In this document: in pieces, positions 17,680 to 27,129 of the stretch | How positions within the stretch are numbered: the first letter of the stretch is position 1 | Layout: each line of letters begins with the position of its first letter | From: Chitinophaga sp. S165 | GTDB lineage: Bacteria; Bacteroidota; Bacteroidia; Chitinophagales; Chitinophagaceae | Assembly (NCBI RefSeq): GCF_003182155.1 | Contig: NZ_QGTG01000001.1 | Span: forward strand, 478,390 to 542,389 | Length of the DNA stretch: 64,000 nucleotides | Reading direction: 5' to 3' | The notes under the pieces: generated by a model | What the model was told of the DNA's origin: nothing | Database searches by the model: none | What the model saw: only the letters and a program-made list of their open reading frames with translations | Made by a program: the position numbers and the translations under genes

Positions 17680-19143
17680 ATGGATACAGCAGACACAAAT
17701 AATACCCTGCATTCAGTCATTGAAGGCAATTATCAATATGGCTTTGTGACAGATATCGAAATGGATATTTTGCCCAGGGGACTGAGTGTAGAAACGGTAA
17801 TGGCAATTTCAGAAAAAAAGAATGAACCTGAATGGTTGCTGAAATGGCGGTTGACAGCTTATCGGCATTTCCTTAAGTTACTGGAAACGCAGGGAATGCC
17901 TGAGTGGCAGAATTTTAATCTTCCGGCGATCGACTTTCAGGCTATTTCATACTATGCCGCGCCGAAAAGCAAGCCCGTTCTAAATAGCGTGGATGAAGTA
18001 GATCCTGAACTGATCGCCACCTTTGAAAAGCTGGGCATACCTCTGACAGAGCAGAAGATGTTAAGCGGTGTAGCAGTGGATGCTGTATTTGATAGCGTTT
18101 CTGTAGCAACAACGTTTAGGAAAGAACTAAGTAAGCTGGGCATCATCTTTTGCTCTTTTAGTGAAGCAATTAAAGAACATGGCGACCTGGTGAAGAAATA
18201 CCTGGGCACCGTGGTACCCGCTACCGATAACATATTCGCAGCCCTAAATGCAGCGGTATCATCAGACGGGTCTTTTGCTTATATACCTAAAGGCGTTCGT
18301 TGCCCTATGGAGTTGTCGACTTATTTCAGGATTAATGCAGGTAACTCCGGACAGTTTGAGCGCACATTGGTCATTGCGGACGAGGGAAGTTATGTCAGTT
18401 ATCTGGAAGGATGTACCGCACCACAACGGGACGAAAACCAGCTTCACGCCGCAGTGGTAGAATTGATTGCATTAAGCGATGCAGAGATTAAATACTCCAC
18501 CGTGCAGAACTGGTACCCGGGAGACAAAGATGGTAAAGGCGGCATATACAATTTTGTAACGAAACGTGGTATCTGTAAAGGGAACGGAGCCAGGATCTCC
18601 TGGACCCAGGTAGAAACCGGTTCCGCTATTACGTGGAAATACCCCGGCGTTATATTGAAAGGGGATAACAGTAGTGCTGAATTTTATTCTATTGCAATCA
18701 CTAAAAATAAACAGATCGCGGATACAGGCACTAAAATGATCCATTTGGGAAAGAATACGAAGAGCAGGATCATATCTAAAGGTATATCTGCAGGAGAAGG
18801 ACAGAACAGCTACAGAGGGCTTGTACATGCAGGAAGAAATGCCATTAACGCGAGGAACTTTACACAGTGCGATTCACTGCTGATCGGCAGTACATGCGGT
18901 GCACATACATTCCCCTATATAGAAGCTAAAAATAAATCCGTGCAGATAGAACACGAAGCGACTACCACGCGAATCGGAGAAGATCAGATATTCTACCTTA
19001 ATCAGAGAGGTATAAATACTGAAAAGGCGGTAGCGCTGATTGTAAACGGATATGCGAAAGAAGTGCTAAACAATTTGCCAATGGAGTTTGCGGTGGAGGC
19101 GCAGAAGTTACTCGCCATTTCACTGGAAGGAAGTGTCGGATAA
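17680..19143 (+). CDS. sufB: Fe-S cluster assembly scaffold SufB
   Basis: 487 residues, the usual SufB length. Recognisable SufB segments include [17 protein letters not shown] near residue 124, [19 protein letters not shown] near residue 196 and [21 protein letters not shown] near residue 425. SufB forms the SufBC2D scaffold on which Fe-S clusters are built, powered by SufC. Followed by sufC after 33 bases and sufD after 10. No sufS or sufE/sufU gene follows, so the sulfur donor must come from elsewhere. Confidence 0.96.
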   Translation: MDTADTNNTLHSVIEGNYQYGFVTDIEMDILPRGLSVETVMAISEKKNEPEWLLKWRLTAYRHFLKLLETQGMPEWQNFNLPAIDFQAISYYAAPKSKPVLNSVDEVDPELIATFEKLGIPLTEQKMLSGVAVDAVFDSVSVATTFRKELSKLGIIFCSFSEAIKEHGDLVKKYLGTVVPATDNIFAALNAAVSSDGSFAYIPKGVRCPMELSTYFRINAGNSGQFERTLVIADEGSYVSYLEGCTAPQRDENQLHAAVVELIALSDAEIKYSTVQNWYPGDKDGKGGIYNFVTKRGICKGNGARISWTQVETGSAITWKYPGVILKGDNSSAEFYSIAITKNKQIADTGTKMIHLGKNTKSRIISKGISAGEGQNSYRGLVHAGRNAINARNFTQCDSLLIGSTCGAHTFPYIEAKNKSVQIEHEATTTRIGEDQIFYLNQRGINTEKAVALIVNGYAKEVLNNLPMEFAVEAQKLLAISLEGSVG

Positions 19144-19176
19144 GTAAGCATTAGGGAACAATGTAAACTAAATAAC

Positions 19177-19944
19177 ATGTTACAAATTAGAGAGCTGCAT
19201 GCAACAGTTAATGATAAGGAAATTCTTAAAGGATTGAATTTGACTGTAAAGCCTGGTGAAGTGCATGCAATAATGGGACCCAACGGTTCAGGCAAAAGTA
19301 CTACAGCCTCAGTGTTGTCGGGCAATCCAGGTTATACAGTAACAAAAGGGAGTATCCGGTTCTATGATCAAAATATCATAACGCTGAAACCCGAGGAGAG
19401 GGCCGGAGAAGGCATCTTTATGGCTTTTCAGTACCCGGTTGAAATTCCCGGTGTCTCAAATATCAATTTTTTAAGAACAGCTATCGGAGAGATCAGGGCA
19501 TATAAAGGATTACCTCCAATGGAGACTCGTGATTTTGTGAAAATGTTCAGAGAGAAACAACATCTTCTGCAGTTCAGTAACGAACTGGCCGGGCGCTCAC
19601 TAAATGAAGGCTTCTCCGGAGGAGAGAAAAAACGTAATGAGATCTTGCAACTGGCAATGCTGGAACCCAGACTGGCTATACTGGACGAGACAGATTCAGG
19701 CCTTGACATAGATGCATTGAGAATTGTATCCAACGGCGTGAATAAGCTGAGATCATCTGCAAATGCATTTGTACTTATTACACATTATCAGCGGCTGCTG
19801 GAACATATTGAACCAGACTTCGTACACGTGTTATACAAAGGAAGGATCGTACGTTCAGGAACTAAAGAATTGGCCGGCGAATTAGAGGCAAAAGGTTATG
19901 ACTGGTTAAAAGATCTTCCGGATGCTTTAACTGATCAGAATTAA
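19177..19944 (+). CDS. sufC: Fe-S cluster assembly ATPase SufC
   Basis: 255 residues, soluble ABC-type ATPase. Walker A GPNGSGKST at 34-42, signature LNEGFSGGEKKRNEILQ (the Suf-specific GGEKKR form) near residue 142, Walker B LAILDETDSGLDIDAL near 166. SufC powers the SufBCD scaffold rather than transport. It lies between sufB and sufD in a short-spaced operon. Confidence 0.96.
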   Translation: MLQIRELHATVNDKEILKGLNLTVKPGEVHAIMGPNGSGKSTTASVLSGNPGYTVTKGSIRFYDQNIITLKPEERAGEGIFMAFQYPVEIPGVSNINFLRTAIGEIRAYKGLPPMETRDFVKMFREKQHLLQFSNELAGRSLNEGFSGGEKKRNEILQLAMLEPRLAILDETDSGLDIDALRIVSNGVNKLRSSANAFVLITHYQRLLEHIEPDFVHVLYKGRIVRSGTKELAGELEAKGYDWLKDLPDALTDQN

Positions 19945-19954
19945 GACATGCATT

Positions 19955-21283
19955 ATGAATACAGATACAGCGCATATTGTTGACCAACTTGTTGGTCAGG
20001 CTATGGAGTTAATTGAAGAGAACGGGAACTCCGGATTTATCAGGCAGGCCCGGAAGGCAGCTACTCAGCAATTTCGTCATATCGGTTTTCCGGAAGCAGG
20101 ATCCGAAGACTGGAAATATACAAATGTACAGCCCTGGTTAAAGAGAACTGCAGTAAAAGAAGTACTGGTAACACCGCCGGTAACAAGACGTACCTGTTCT
20201 GAACAACTTGATACAGCTGTCAGGATCGTTACAAAGAATGGTAAACTGGACAAAGGATCATCTTCGGCGGTGTTACCGGCTGGGTTGCATGTAAGCACCT
20301 TTACAGATGCAGTGCTGAGTGATAATGAGCAGTTTAAGGCTCACTTCGGAACATTGACCAGTCAAGTGGAACACTTTTCTGTAGCTAATGCGTCATTGTT
20401 TGAAGAGGGATTATTCGTATATGTGGAGCCCTATATGGAATCTGATATCCCCATCCATATCATACATAAGGTAACTCAGTCAGTACCTGGTTTTGTGCAT
20501 CCGAGACAACTGATCATAGCAGGCGGGAAAACGAATGTTAATATTGTCGAAACCTTTGAAAGGGAAGATGGTACAGCGTATACTTTTATCAATTCAATGT
20601 CTGAACTGATAGTAGGTAAACAGGCTATAGTCAAACATTATCTCATTAATACATGCAACGCGGATGTGGCTTCAGTTTACAACCTGGAAGTACAAACAGC
20701 GGAAGATAGCCAGTATCATAATTTCAACTTTATGTTCTCCGGCAACCCGTTTATACGTAATAATATTCATGTTGTAATGGATGGCGGGAATACACATACG
20801 AAGTTGTCGGGGCTGTATATATCCGGCGAGGATCAATTGGTAGATAATCATACCTGTGTTGAACATAAGGTCGCTGACTGCAGAAGCGACGAAAAGTATA
20901 AAGGGATTCTGCATGGAAGTTCTGCAGCTGTATTCAATGGTAAAATAATTGTACATCCCGGTGCGCAACGAACAACGGCCTATCAGCAAAACAATAATCT
21001 CATCATGGATGACATGGCCACCGTTTATACAAAACCTGAGTTGCAGATCTTTGCCGATGATGTACAATGTACGCATGGTGTAACAGTTGGAGAATTTGAC
21101 CAGCATGCGCTATTCTATTTACAGTCCCGGGGGATTCCCGAGGAAAACTGCCTGGAGATCCTGATGCAGGCATTCGCATTTGATATCATAGATCATATAT
21201 CTCATAAAAGCATTAAGAAGCATGTTGCACAACTGTTCATAACATTTTTGAAGCTATTGGGCAAGCATAATAAAACGAAATAG
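19955..21283 (+). CDS. sufD: Fe-S cluster assembly protein SufD
   Basis: 442 residues. SEDWKYTNVQPWLK near residue 50 is the SufD N-terminal signature; the beta-helix core contains GLYISGEDQLVDNHTCVEH near 285 and GILHGSSAAVFNGKIIVHP near 315, with the conserved C-terminal RGIPEENCLEILMQAF near 390. SufD is the paralogous partner of SufB in the SufBC2D complex. It begins 10 bases after sufC and is followed after 53 bases by the pyruvate kinase gene, an unusual neighbour. Confidence 0.95.
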   Translation: MNTDTAHIVDQLVGQAMELIEENGNSGFIRQARKAATQQFRHIGFPEAGSEDWKYTNVQPWLKRTAVKEVLVTPPVTRRTCSEQLDTAVRIVTKNGKLDKGSSSAVLPAGLHVSTFTDAVLSDNEQFKAHFGTLTSQVEHFSVANASLFEEGLFVYVEPYMESDIPIHIIHKVTQSVPGFVHPRQLIIAGGKTNVNIVETFEREDGTAYTFINSMSELIVGKQAIVKHYLINTCNADVASVYNLEVQTAEDSQYHNFNFMFSGNPFIRNNIHVVMDGGNTHTKLSGLYISGEDQLVDNHTCVEHKVADCRSDEKYKGILHGSSAAVFNGKIIVHPGAQRTTAYQQNNNLIMDDMATVYTKPELQIFADDVQCTHGVTVGEFDQHALFYLQSRGIPEENCLEILMQAFAFDIIDHISHKSIKKHVAQLFITFLKLLGKHNKTK

Positions 21284-21336
21284 AAGACTATCGTGCTATC
21301 AGCACATGGGGATCGGGCAAACTAAATAATACATCT

Positions 21337-22836
21337 ATGGAATTAACTTTAGGAACCTTTGGGGAGAATGAAATGTACAAGGGACATATCAGAAATCCTC
21401 ATACACACAGAACAAAGATCGTCGCTACAGTTGGCCCTGCCTGCGATACCTATGAAGGACTACTTGCGCTTGCGCAAGCTGGCGTAAATGTCTTTCGTTT
21501 AAATTTCTCTCACGGTGTGTATGAACGGATGACTGCAATTATCAGTCATATCCGGAAGATCAATGAAGAAGGTGCTTTCAATGTCTCAATATTAGGAGAT
21601 CTGCAGGGGCCTAAACTGCGGATCGGGGATATTGAAAATGGTGTTCTGAAAATTGATAAAGGAGATGTACTGACATTTACATCAAAGGAAAAGGTGATGG
21701 GTAACAGGGATAAGATCTATATATCATATCCGGACTTGCATAAAGATGTAGTTGTTGGAAATAAGATACTGATTGACGACGGCAAGTTAGAAGTGTGTGT
21801 GATTGGTATTGATTTGCGCACCGGAGCTGTAGATGCAGAAGTTGTTCACGGCGGCTTGCTCTATCCTAAAAAGGGAGTGAATCTGCCCGATACAGAGATC
21901 TCTCTTCCTCCGCTTACAGAGAAAGACATTGCTGATCTGGATTTTATTCTGGAGAAAGAACTCGACTGGATTGCCCTGTCGTTCGTCCGGAAGGCAGAAG
22001 ATATTATTGATCTTAAAAAGAGGATCACCGAAAGGCGGAGCAATAGCAAGGTACTGGCAAAAATAGAAATGCCCTCTGCAATCATTGATATTAATAACAT
22101 CATTCGGGCGGCTGATGGTGTGCTGATTGCCCGCGGCGATCTGGGAGTGGAATTGCCGGTAGAGAAAGTACCTTATGCACAGCGAAGTATCATTCGTAAA
22201 TGCATCCATCGCGGAAAGCCCGTCATAGTGGCTACCCAGATGATGGAGAGCATGATCACCGGAATACGTCCTAACCGCAGCGATATCACCGATGTTGCGA
22301 ATGCTGTAATGGAGGGCGCAGATGCCGTAATGCTGAGTGCTGAAACCGCGACCGGAAATCATCCTGGATTGGTGGTCGAAACCATGTGTAAAATCATTAA
22401 AGAAGTAGAAAGCTCCGGATATTACTATGACAGGCAGGAACAATTAATACCACAAAAGCATTCGCCTACCTTCCTTAGTGATGCAACTTGCTACAATGCT
22501 TGCAGGATTGCCGGAGATCTGTCTGCTGATGCCATCATCGGTATGACCCAAAGCGGATATACAGCCTTTATGTTGAGCAGTTGCCGGCCAAGATCGCCCC
22601 TGTTTATTTTTTCAGGCGAAAGATGGCTTGTTAACCAGCTCAGTCTTAGTTGGGGAGTAACGGCATTTTACTATAACAATGAAGAGATAACTCCGGATGC
22701 TATGATGCTTAAACAGATCAGCTTTCTGAATGCAAACGGTTATCTGGAGCAGGGAGATATTGTTGTCAGTACCAGTGGTACACCGGTAGTGTCAGCGTCA
22801 CCTACCAACATGTTGAGGGTATCAAGAGTGGAATGA
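21337..22836 (+). CDS. pyk: Pyruvate kinase
   Basis: 499 residues. KIVATVGPACDTYEGLLALA then FRLNFSHG (substrate region), and the MMESMITGIRPNRSDITDVA segment followed by GADAVMLSAETATG are hallmarks. It converts phosphoenolpyruvate and ADP to pyruvate and ATP. A second Met at residue 13 (MYKGHIRNPHTHRTK) may be the true start and gives a more usual length of 487. Its place between sufD and dxr is unusual; pyruvate is one substrate of DXP synthase, the step before Dxr, so a shared purpose is possible but inferred. Whether this is the sole genomic copy cannot be told here. Confidence 0.93.
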   Translation: MELTLGTFGENEMYKGHIRNPHTHRTKIVATVGPACDTYEGLLALAQAGVNVFRLNFSHGVYERMTAIISHIRKINEEGAFNVSILGDLQGPKLRIGDIENGVLKIDKGDVLTFTSKEKVMGNRDKIYISYPDLHKDVVVGNKILIDDGKLEVCVIGIDLRTGAVDAEVVHGGLLYPKKGVNLPDTEISLPPLTEKDIADLDFILEKELDWIALSFVRKAEDIIDLKKRITERRSNSKVLAKIEMPSAIIDINNIIRAADGVLIARGDLGVELPVEKVPYAQRSIIRKCIHRGKPVIVATQMMESMITGIRPNRSDITDVANAVMEGADAVMLSAETATGNHPGLVVETMCKIIKEVESSGYYYDRQEQLIPQKHSPTFLSDATCYNACRIAGDLSADAIIGMTQSGYTAFMLSSCRPRSPLFIFSGERWLVNQLSLSWGVTAFYYNNEEITPDAMMLKQISFLNANGYLEQGDIVVSTSGTPVVSASPTNMLRVSRVE

Positions 22837-22872
22837 AAACGTATGTCTAAATATTGAAAATCAGTAAAGATT

Positions 22873-24045
22873 GTGGATAGATTAGTTAGAAAGCATATAG
22901 CTATATTAGGTTCGACAGGGAGTGTCGGCAGCCAGGCACTTGATGTAATTAAGGCATATCCGGAGCGTTACAAGGTACACGTATTAACCGCCGGAAAGAA
23001 TGTTCGGCTGCTGATTGAACAGGCTAAAATGTTCGATCCGGATATCGTAGTGATTGCCGATGAAAATGCCTACGCCGAAGTAGCACAGGCGTTGAGGAAA
23101 ACGGACATTACCGTCCTTGCCGGCGCCGCAGCAATTGAAGAGGTGGCGGAGATGCCCGAGGTGGATATTGTACTGGCGGCCATCATGGGATTTGCTGGCT
23201 TGCCACCGGTTGTTGCTGCTATTAAAGCCGGAAAGATCATTGCACTGGCCAACAAAGAGCCGCTTGTAGTGGCCGGAAGCCTGCTGATAGACCTTGCCCA
23301 AAAACACAACGCTACTCTTTTACCGGTAGATTCCGAGCATTCTGCCATATTTCAGTGCTTAGCGGGAGAAGATGTTGCTAACGTTGATAAGATCTATCTC
23401 ACCGCTTCTGGTGGGCCATTTATAGGAAGAGACCTGGCCTTTTTGTCGCACGTGAAACCGGAAGATGCATTGAAGCATCCTAACTGGTCAATGGGCAGGA
23501 AGATTACCGTGGATGCTGCCTCTCTGATGAATAAAGGACTGGAAGTGATTGAAGCGAAATGGCTGTTTCGCCTGCGGCCGGATCAGATAAAAGTGCTCGT
23601 GCATCCTCAGTCGGTTGTTCATTCAATGGTCCAGTTCATAGACGGCGCAATAAAGTCCCAGTTAGGCGCCGCTGATATGAAATTGCCTATACAGTATGCG
23701 CTCACCTATCCACAAAGGATCGCGGGTAACGCTGAAAGAGTGGATTTTTTAACCTGCCCGGAGCTGAATTTCTACGAGCCGGATATAAAGGTGTTTAAAA
23801 ATTTGGCATTGGCTTATAAAGCATTGGAACATGGAGGAATTATGCCTTGCGTACTGAACGCCGCTAACGAAACTGCAGTGGAAGCCTTTCTGAACTATCA
23901 GATCAGCTTTACGGCCATGAGCGAGATCATTGAAAGGATATTAGAAAAGACGGTGCAAATTGAACAACCGGCATTGGATGATTATTTATTGGTTGACAGG
24001 GAAACCCGTATTTTGACGGGTGAAGCTATATCCCATTTGACATGA
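22873..24045 (+). CDS. dxr: 1-deoxy-D-xylulose 5-phosphate reductoisomerase
   Basis: 390 residues, starting at a GTG. NADPH site GSTGSVGS at 13-20, metal-binding and catalytic region LPVDSEHSAIFQCL near residue 155 and TASGGPF near 177, plus the conserved MSMGRKI-like stretch (NWSMGRKITVDAASLMNKGLEVIEA) in two halves. Dxr makes methylerythritol phosphate, the committed MEP step, and is the target of fosmidomycin. In Bacteroidetes dxr usually lies beside rseP; here it follows pyk and overlaps the next GntR gene by four bases (ATGA), which hints at coregulation or a duplicate copy. Confidence 0.95.
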   Translation: MDRLVRKHIAILGSTGSVGSQALDVIKAYPERYKVHVLTAGKNVRLLIEQAKMFDPDIVVIADENAYAEVAQALRKTDITVLAGAAAIEEVAEMPEVDIVLAAIMGFAGLPPVVAAIKAGKIIALANKEPLVVAGSLLIDLAQKHNATLLPVDSEHSAIFQCLAGEDVANVDKIYLTASGGPFIGRDLAFLSHVKPEDALKHPNWSMGRKITVDAASLMNKGLEVIEAKWLFRLRPDQIKVLVHPQSVVHSMVQFIDGAIKSQLGAADMKLPIQYALTYPQRIAGNAERVDFLTCPELNFYEPDIKVFKNLALAYKALEHGGIMPCVLNAANETAVEAFLNYQISFTAMSEIIERILEKTVQIEQPALDDYLLVDRETRILTGEAISHLT

Positions 24046-24698
24046 AGATCTTGCAAAGAAAAACAATGGCCGAGGAAGTAGCGGTATTGATCACGGAGGA
24101 AATCCGTCATGGACAGTATAGGAACAGGGAGAAGTTACCTAACGAGACGGAATTGATGAAAGCTTTCGGCGTGGGACGATCGACAATCAGAGAGTCCACC
24201 AGGCTATTAAATAACGCAGGACTGTTAAGATCACGGCAGGGCTTGGGAACATTCATCGAGACGCAGAAGTTTTACCGGGGGACCGACCTGAAAATGGTAG
24301 GTACTGACTTTAGAGAAGTACATGAGTTGAGGGAATTGCTGGAGGGAAAACTGACCGCAAAGGCAGCTATCAACCGAACAACAGAAGACATTCTCAGGAT
24401 GAAGGAAATACTCGGTAAGCGGCAACATGCTATTCAAAGTGACAATGCAGAGAAGTGCGTCGCCGCAGACCTGGAGTTACATCATGTCATTGCTGCAGCC
24501 TCCGGGAATAAGGTTTTAGCCGAGTTATATAGTTTACTGACTTCTTACTTAGCGCCGTTTTATCTTATCCTGGAAGATCACCAAGCTATTTTCAGTGAAA
24601 CACACAGGGATCACGAATTATTGTTGGACAGTATAGAAAGGAGTGATCCGGAAGGGGTGGGGCGTAACATAGAAAAGATTCTGTCCTTCTTTTCGTGA
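24042..24698 (+). CDS. GntR-family (FadR/VanR type) transcriptional regulator
   Basis: 218 residues. N-terminal winged helix about residues 5-72: AEEVAVLITEEI, LPNETELMKAFGVGRSTIRE and LRSRQGLGTFIE are typical GntR. The C-terminal 120 residues look like an FCD ligand-binding domain (LRELLEGKLTAKAAI, DLELHHVIAAASGNKVLAELY). Such regulators bind small carboxylic acids or metabolites. The four-base ATGA overlap with dxr means it is translated with the suf-pyk-dxr operon and may regulate it. Effector unknown. Confidence 0.9.
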   Translation: MKILQRKTMAEEVAVLITEEIRHGQYRNREKLPNETELMKAFGVGRSTIRESTRLLNNAGLLRSRQGLGTFIETQKFYRGTDLKMVGTDFREVHELRELLEGKLTAKAAINRTTEDILRMKEILGKRQHAIQSDNAEKCVAADLELHHVIAAASGNKVLAELYSLLTSYLAPFYLILEDHQAIFSETHRDHELLLDSIERSDPEGVGRNIEKILSFFS

Positions 24699-24806
24699 AA
24701 ATGTGAACATTGAACGGGAGTTGTAATATTAAGACCACTTTATCAACCAACATCTGAATTGCTCAATTGTAAAAATGGCGCCCCTCAAAAAAAATCCAAC
24801 TCCTAT

Positions 24807-24837
24807 TTTGGAAATTTGATTTTTTTCTACACCTTTG
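24807..24837 (+). promoter_or_regulatory. Promoter of tRNA-Arg copy 3
   Basis: TTTG at 24807-24810 and CACCTTTG at 24830-24837, spacing 23 as in the other two copies; the -7 element has C in place of the first T. Confidence 0.55.
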
Positions 24838-24856
24838 CAATCCCGATCACGGGAAT

Positions 24857-24930
24857 GGCTTCGTAGCTCAACTGAATAGAGCATCTGACTACGGATCAGA
24901 AGGTTTCTGGTTTGAATCCAGACGAGGTCA
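24857..24930 (+). tRNA. tRNA-Arg (anticodon ACG), copy 3
   Basis: 74 bases, identical to copy 1 in all arms (acceptor GGCTTCG/CGAGGTC, loop CTACGGA, T arm TCTGG/CCAGA), CCA not encoded. The leader bases (TCCCGATCACGGGAAT) also resemble those of copy 2. It stands alone with its own promoter and terminator, 9.1 kb from copy 2. Confidence 0.95.
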
Positions 24931-24931
24931 C

Positions 24932-24972
24932 AAAAGAGGATAATTGCACTTTAGTAATTATCCTCTTTTTTT
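24932..24972 (+). terminator. Terminator of tRNA-Arg copy 3
   Basis: AAAAGAGGATAATT pairs with AATTATCCTCTTTT across a 10-base loop, followed by more T. Confidence 0.85.
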
Positions 24973-25129
24973 TATATAAACCTCGAAAGATACCTCATCC
25001 CAAGTAATCTATAACAGGTCGTACAGGAAATTCTCCCTTTTTGTAATTTTATAAAATCTTGTAGCATTGAAATACCCCCGGCAGTTTTTCAAACAATGCT
25101 CTTTATAGCTCATCTATATCATGGTCCAA

Positions 25130-25951
25130 TTATTTCCACGCCTGAATGATCACCGCACTTATAGGAGCGCTCATAGGAGCTACTCCAAACTTTTCAGACA
25201 GTTCCCTTTCCACGTCAGCTATTATCTCATCAATCCACGCGGGGTTTCGCTTTTTGATTTCCTGAAAAATAGCCCCGTTCTGCACAAGACCAATAGCCGC
25301 CTTTTTTGCAGTTGTACAAACTGAATGCTTTTGTACTTTCTCAATTGATATTTCGGAAAACCCTGCCTCCTCTAATAGTGGCCTTATAATGGCTTCATCA
25401 TTCATCGAAGTTGCCACATTATATGACTCGGGCAATGTTCCCTCAAAATATTTCTTTGCTGCTGACCGGGAAATATAAGACACAGCATTATTCTCCAGCT
25501 TATCCCAGGTCGTAAACAACAACATGCCTCCTGGGCTCAACACACGATATGCTTCTGCAAATGCTTTCGGTTTATCAGGCACAAACATATATCCAAAGCT
25601 ACATACAACCAGGTCTATACTATTGCTGGTGAAAGGAAGCTGTTGTGCATCTATCTTTCGCCAGTCAATGTCAGGAGCTGCTAATTTTCTCTTAGCTACA
25701 GCCAGCATATTCTCGTCAATATCCGAAGCGATCAAGTTGGCCGATGCCGGTATCCGTTGTCGTATATGGCGGGTAACACGGCCTGTCCCGGCAGCAATTT
25801 CGAGTGCAAGAGAAACGGAGGAAGGATGAATACGAGTGGCGATTTCTATGGCATAAGGCTCAAAGAACATGGGACCAAGAAATTCATCATAGTGAATGGC
25901 GCTCTCCAACGAAGGATCAGCGGAAGGATTTGAATTTGAAGTATTATTCAT
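25130..25951 (-). CDS. Class I SAM-dependent methyltransferase (UbiE/type 11 like)
   Basis: 273 residues. SAM motif I is LEIAAGTGRVTRHI (EIAAGTGR at 51-58), with acidic motif II ASDIDENML near 75 and motif region IDLVVCSFGYMFVPD near 109. The later AEAYRVLSPGGMLLFTTWD is typical of ubiquinone/menaquinone-type and small-molecule methyltransferases. No signal peptide. Neighbours do not indicate the substrate. The gene is followed on the left by the tRNA-Arg copy 3 terminator region. Confidence 0.88.
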   Translation of the reverse strand: MNNTSNSNPSADPSLESAIHYDEFLGPMFFEPYAIEIATRIHPSSVSLALEIAAGTGRVTRHIRQRIPASANLIASDIDENMLAVAKRKLAAPDIDWRKIDAQQLPFTSNSIDLVVCSFGYMFVPDKPKAFAEAYRVLSPGGMLLFTTWDKLENNAVSYISRSAAKKYFEGTLPESYNVATSMNDEAIIRPLLEEAGFSEISIEKVQKHSVCTTAKKAAIGLVQNGAIFQEIKKRNPAWIDEIIADVERELSEKFGVAPMSAPISAVIIQAWK

Positions 25952-26042
25952 AAATAATCCTTTTAAAATTTCAACTCATGCAAAGGAGGGCAAAACAAGA
26001 CACGTTGCACTTCGTTATTCAAAATAGTGAATTGTCACTTTA

Positions 26043-26075
26043 ATAAAAACGGGTATCCCGGTTGCCGGAATACCC
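26043..26075 (-). terminator. Terminator of the alpha/beta hydrolase gene
   Basis: On the minus strand GGGTATTCCGG / CCGGGATACCC (one G-U pair) with a short loop, followed by GTTTTTATT, 17 bases after the hydrolase stop. Confidence 0.75.
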
Positions 26076-26091
26076 ATTTTTACAAACATCT

Positions 26092-27030
26092 TTAAAACAT
26101 CGGCGGAGGCGCATTCAGATCTGCATCCAGGAAATCTGTTACCATCGGTATCAGCCAATTCGTCCGCAGCATCATCCCTATATGAGTAGTACCGGGAAGG
26201 ATTGCCAGCCTTGACTTCGGCAACCCATGCAGATCTCCCATCTTTCCGCCACCTTTTGCCCGGAATAGTTCCAGCGCATGCTCATATCTCACACCGTCAG
26301 CATCGCCTATGGCCATGAATATCGGCGCCTGTATGCTTTTTGCCTCCTTTGACCAGTCATAGGATTGATCATCTATACTTAATACCTTCTTCACAAATTC
26401 AGGGAAATGCGCCGGATCATTCCCAAGACTATCATATTGTTTTTCTATCGGAGAACCCTTGAACATGTCTGCTGTCATCGTACCAAAACTGGCTTCGACT
26501 TCCGGCCACCATCCATCATGCTTATAGGTGCCCGATAACACCACAAGCCTGCGTACCTGTTCAGGATGACGTATTGCCATTTGAAAGGCAACGCCTCCTC
26601 CCATACTATATCCCAATACATCTGCACTGTCAATTTTAAGATGCTTAAGCAAACCGGATACATCGTCGGCCATACCTTCATAACTCAAAGCCCGTGGAAT
26701 ATCTCTCGTACGGCCGTGTCCCTGCATTTCCGCTACGATCACTTTACGGTCTTTGGCAAACAACGGTATGATGTTCGACCAGTTCATAGGGATAGTCATA
26801 AAAGAACCGTGCAGCAATACAAGCGGCTTACCCTGGCCATACACCTCATAGTACATTTTTAATCCATTTACGTCTGCATAGCCGCTATCAGTGAGCTGGG
26901 TATGTCGACTCACAGTAGTATCTTTTGATGTAGCGGATGCGTTCTGGGTATTCTCCGGACGTGACTGACAGGATGCGAGGACTGTCACAGCAATTGCAAA
27001 TAATAAACGGGGGATAAGGTGGTTATTCAT
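26092..27030 (-). CDS. Alpha/beta hydrolase lipoprotein
   Basis: 312 residues from the ATG at 27030, which gives a clean lipoprotein signal (FAIAVTVLASC, lipidated Cys21); the longer frame from 27090 adds 20 residues that spoil it. Catalytic nucleophile S142 in GYSMGGG, oxyanion region LLHGSFM near 73, and a catalytic-type histidine in GTTHIGM near the C-terminus. Probably an esterase or related hydrolase anchored in the envelope; substrate unknown. Followed by a terminator, so transcribed on its own or with upstream DinB-like gene. Confidence 0.85.
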   Translation of the reverse strand: MNNHLIPRLLFAIAVTVLASCQSRPENTQNASATSKDTTVSRHTQLTDSGYADVNGLKMYYEVYGQGKPLVLLHGSFMTIPMNWSNIIPLFAKDRKVIVAEMQGHGRTRDIPRALSYEGMADDVSGLLKHLKIDSADVLGYSMGGGVAFQMAIRHPEQVRRLVVLSGTYKHDGWWPEVEASFGTMTADMFKGSPIEKQYDSLGNDPAHFPEFVKKVLSIDDQSYDWSKEAKSIQAPIFMAIGDADGVRYEHALELFRAKGGGKMGDLHGLPKSRLAILPGTTHIGMMLRTNWLIPMVTDFLDADLNAPPPMF

Positions 27031-27129
27031 ATTGATCTGTTTGATTACAATGCAAATTTCGACAACAATATCATCGTACTTGCAGTGCATTCAAGACAAT
27101 CAAAGGGCAAAACAGGACATGCAGCCAAT

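Noticed and set aside
15479..24930. tRNA copies as ends of a classical integrative element
   Set aside because: No integrase, relaxase or transposase was seen between the copies, and the flanking repeats are explained by the tRNA genes themselves; kept only as a hypothesis.
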